Below, piece after piece: positions 62,760-64,000 of a stretch of 64,000 nucleotides of DNA. This DNA comes from Fimbriiglobus sp. (GTDB taxonomy: Bacteria; Planctomycetota; Planctomycetia; Gemmatales; Gemmataceae). Position 1 is the first letter of the stretch. Every line of letters starts with the position of its first letter. The DNA lies in contig JALHQU010000010.1 of the NCBI GenBank assembly GCA_022841795.1, positions 1-64,000 on the forward strand. The letters are read 5' to 3'. Both the position numbers and the translations under genes were made by a program. The notes beneath the pieces were generated by a model that was not told where the DNA came from, made no database searches, and worked only from the letters and a program-made list of their open reading frames with translations.

Positions 62760-64000
62760 ATGCTACCGACGGACCCCGAACCCCGCGTGCAGGCCATCGG
62801 CCGGGAGATCTTCGGCCGGCTGGACCGCGGCGGGCCGATCCTGTTCACCCGCGACTGGTGGGACCAGAAGCTGATGGGCATCTCGATGGGCAACGAGGCC
62901 CTGAAGGTGCAACTGTTCCGGTTCGTGGACACCCTGCCGTACCTGACCGACCCGAGGGAGGTGGGCCGGCACCTGCGGGAGTACCTGACCGAAGCGAAGC
63001 AGAGTTTGCCGTGGTGGGTGCGGCGGGGCATCGGGCTGATCCCGGAGAGCGGGTTCGCCGGGCGGATGCTGGCGAAGCAGGCGAAGAGCAACGCCGAGGG
63101 GATGGCCCGCAAGTTCATCGCCGGGTCGAACGTGCAGGAGGCGATCGACGCGGTGATGGGCATGCGGGGGAAGGAACTGGCGTTCACCATCGACCTGCTC
63201 GGCGAGGCGACGATCACCGAACACGAAGCCGACCTCGTTCAGCAACAGTACTTCGACCTGCTGCACGGCCTGCCGCCGATCATCAACAACGCGCCTGAAA
63301 TTCCGGCCATCGACCGCGACGACCGCGGGCCGATCCCGCGGGTGAACGTGTCGGTGAAGCTGTCCGCCCTGTTCAGCCAGTTCGACCCGATCGACCCGGA
63401 CGGCACGAGCCACGCGGTGCGGGCACGCCTGCGGCCGATCCTGGCGCTGGCGAAGAAGAACGGGGCGTTCGTCAACTTCGACATGGAGCAGTACAGCTTC
63501 AAGGACACGACCCTCCGCATCTTCCGCGACATCCTGAGCGAACCCGAGTTCCGCGACTGGCCGCACGTCGGCATCGCCATCCAGGCATACCTGACGGACA
63601 CCGAGGACGACCTGCGGAAGCTCCGCGACTGGGCGCGGGACGAGCGGAGGTGCCCGGTGTGGATTCGTTTGGTGAAGGGGGCGTACTGGGACTACGAGAC
63701 GGTGATCGCCGCCCAGAACCACTGGCCGGTGCCGGTGTGGACGCAGAAGTGGCAGTCGGACGCCTGCTTCGAACGCTGCACCCGGTTCCTGATGCAGAAC
63801 TACCAGTGGCTGGTGCCGGCGTTCGGCAGCCACAACATACGCAGCATCGCCAACGCCATGGCCGTGGCCGAGGAACTGGGCGTGCCGCCGAACAGGTACG
63901 AGTTCCAGATGCTGTACGGCATGGCCGACCCGATCAAGACCGTGCTCAAGTCGCTCGGCCGGCGGGTGCGGATCTACACCCCCTACGGCCAACTGCTGCC
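62760..64000 (+). CDS. putA: Proline dehydrogenase, N-terminal part of a PutA-type protein (cut by window end)
   Basis: At least 413 residues are visible and the frame runs off the right edge. After a helical N-terminus (DWWDQKLMGISMGNEALKVQ) comes the PRODH TIM barrel. Its FAD/proline-site blocks are LLGEATITEHEADLV, VNVSVKLSALFSQFDP, FVNFDMEQYSFKDTTLRIF, WIRLVKGAYWDYE and FGSHNIRSIANAMAVAEELG. The size and the start of the next segment fit bifunctional PutA without a DNA-binding domain, which oxidises proline to glutamate. The second (aldehyde dehydrogenase) half is outside the window. ATG 62760 has no clear ribosome binding site, and GTG 62751 is in frame. Confidence 0.9.
   Translation, partial: MLPTDPEPRVQAIGREIFGRLDRGGPILFTRDWWDQKLMGISMGNEALKVQLFRFVDTLPYLTDPREVGRHLREYLTEAKQSLPWWVRRGIGLIPESGFAGRMLAKQAKSNAEGMARKFIAGSNVQEAIDAVMGMRGKELAFTIDLLGEATITEHEADLVQQQYFDLLHGLPPIINNAPEIPAIDRDDRGPIPRVNVSVKLSALFSQFDPIDPDGTSHAVRARLRPILALAKKNGAFVNFDMEQYSFKDTTLRIFRDILSEPEFRDWPHVGIAIQAYLTDTEDDLRKLRDWARDERRCPVWIRLVKGAYWDYETVIAAQNHWPVPVWTQKWQSDACFERCTRFLMQNYQWLVPAFGSHNIRSIANAMAVAEELGVPPNRYEFQMLYGMADPIKTVLKSLGRRVRIYTPYGQLL

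Overview
The window is one GC-rich chromosomal segment with almost saturated G/C at third codon positions. It points to a planctomycete of the Gemmataceae type. Supporting signs are an ECF sigma factor next to a TPR-bearing Ser/Thr kinase, an ECF sigma factor fused to a very long C-terminal extension, a second small Ser/Thr kinase, a lone trpA, secreted and lipoprotein-rich gene content, and many hairpin repeats between genes. This placement comes from gene style, not from a marker-gene comparison.

Layout. Positions 1-4040 hold the broken end of an unrecognised plus-strand gene, abutting a minus-strand kinase (186-3394) and its sigma factor. Positions 4183-10638 hold small-molecule enzymes: two isochorismatase-fold hydrolases, RidA, an NTF2-like protein, an MDR oxidoreductase, a YtcJ-like amidohydrolase, and a lone M17 N-terminal domain. 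A promoter, a tRNA-like 3' half and a terminator lie at 11121-11292. Positions 11333-18346 encode an FAD oxidoreductase, a secreted beta-propeller, a methyltransferase, a lipoprotein, an ElaB/YqjD-like protein, an AI-2E-type permease and a small membrane protein.

The regulatory centre is at 18375-24625: a REC-histidine kinase, a CheY-like regulator, a large histidine kinase with an ethylene-receptor-like membrane domain, and divergently a sigma-54 activator of the NtrC type. On both sides lie envelope and stress-type genes (AI-2E permease, DUF2383, DUF2934, DUF1328, YihY, GH13, YqjE-like, YqjD-like). Several carry a GGCAC[AG]-N5-TGC motif upstream, which matches the sigma-54 -24/-12 pattern. 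I infer that this is a local sigma-54 regulon.

Positions 31291-51653 hold the giant ECF protein, a serine hydrolase, SirB1-like protein, trpA, an esterase, a glutaminyl-cyclase-like M28 enzyme, a TolC/HlyD/FtsX export set without an ATPase gene, a SWIM protein, a TPR lipoprotein, DUF167, a zinc-ribbon membrane protein and a flippase. Positions 51986-57000 hold rpsA, a primary-type sigma factor, and a HipA-like/DUF3037 pair whose second member is fused to a truncated sigma-70 region 2. That pair is followed by a second copy of the sigma gene's 3' end. The right end has a GT39-like membrane protein, a methyltransferase, a secreted protein, a 2OG-Fe(II) oxygenase, a variant kinase and the start of putA.

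Many intergenic gaps hold REPIN-like elements: a short palindrome repeated in inverse orientation so that the whole also folds as one long hairpin. At least six unrelated sequence types share this design. I saw no rRNA operon, CRISPR array, integrase or transposase.
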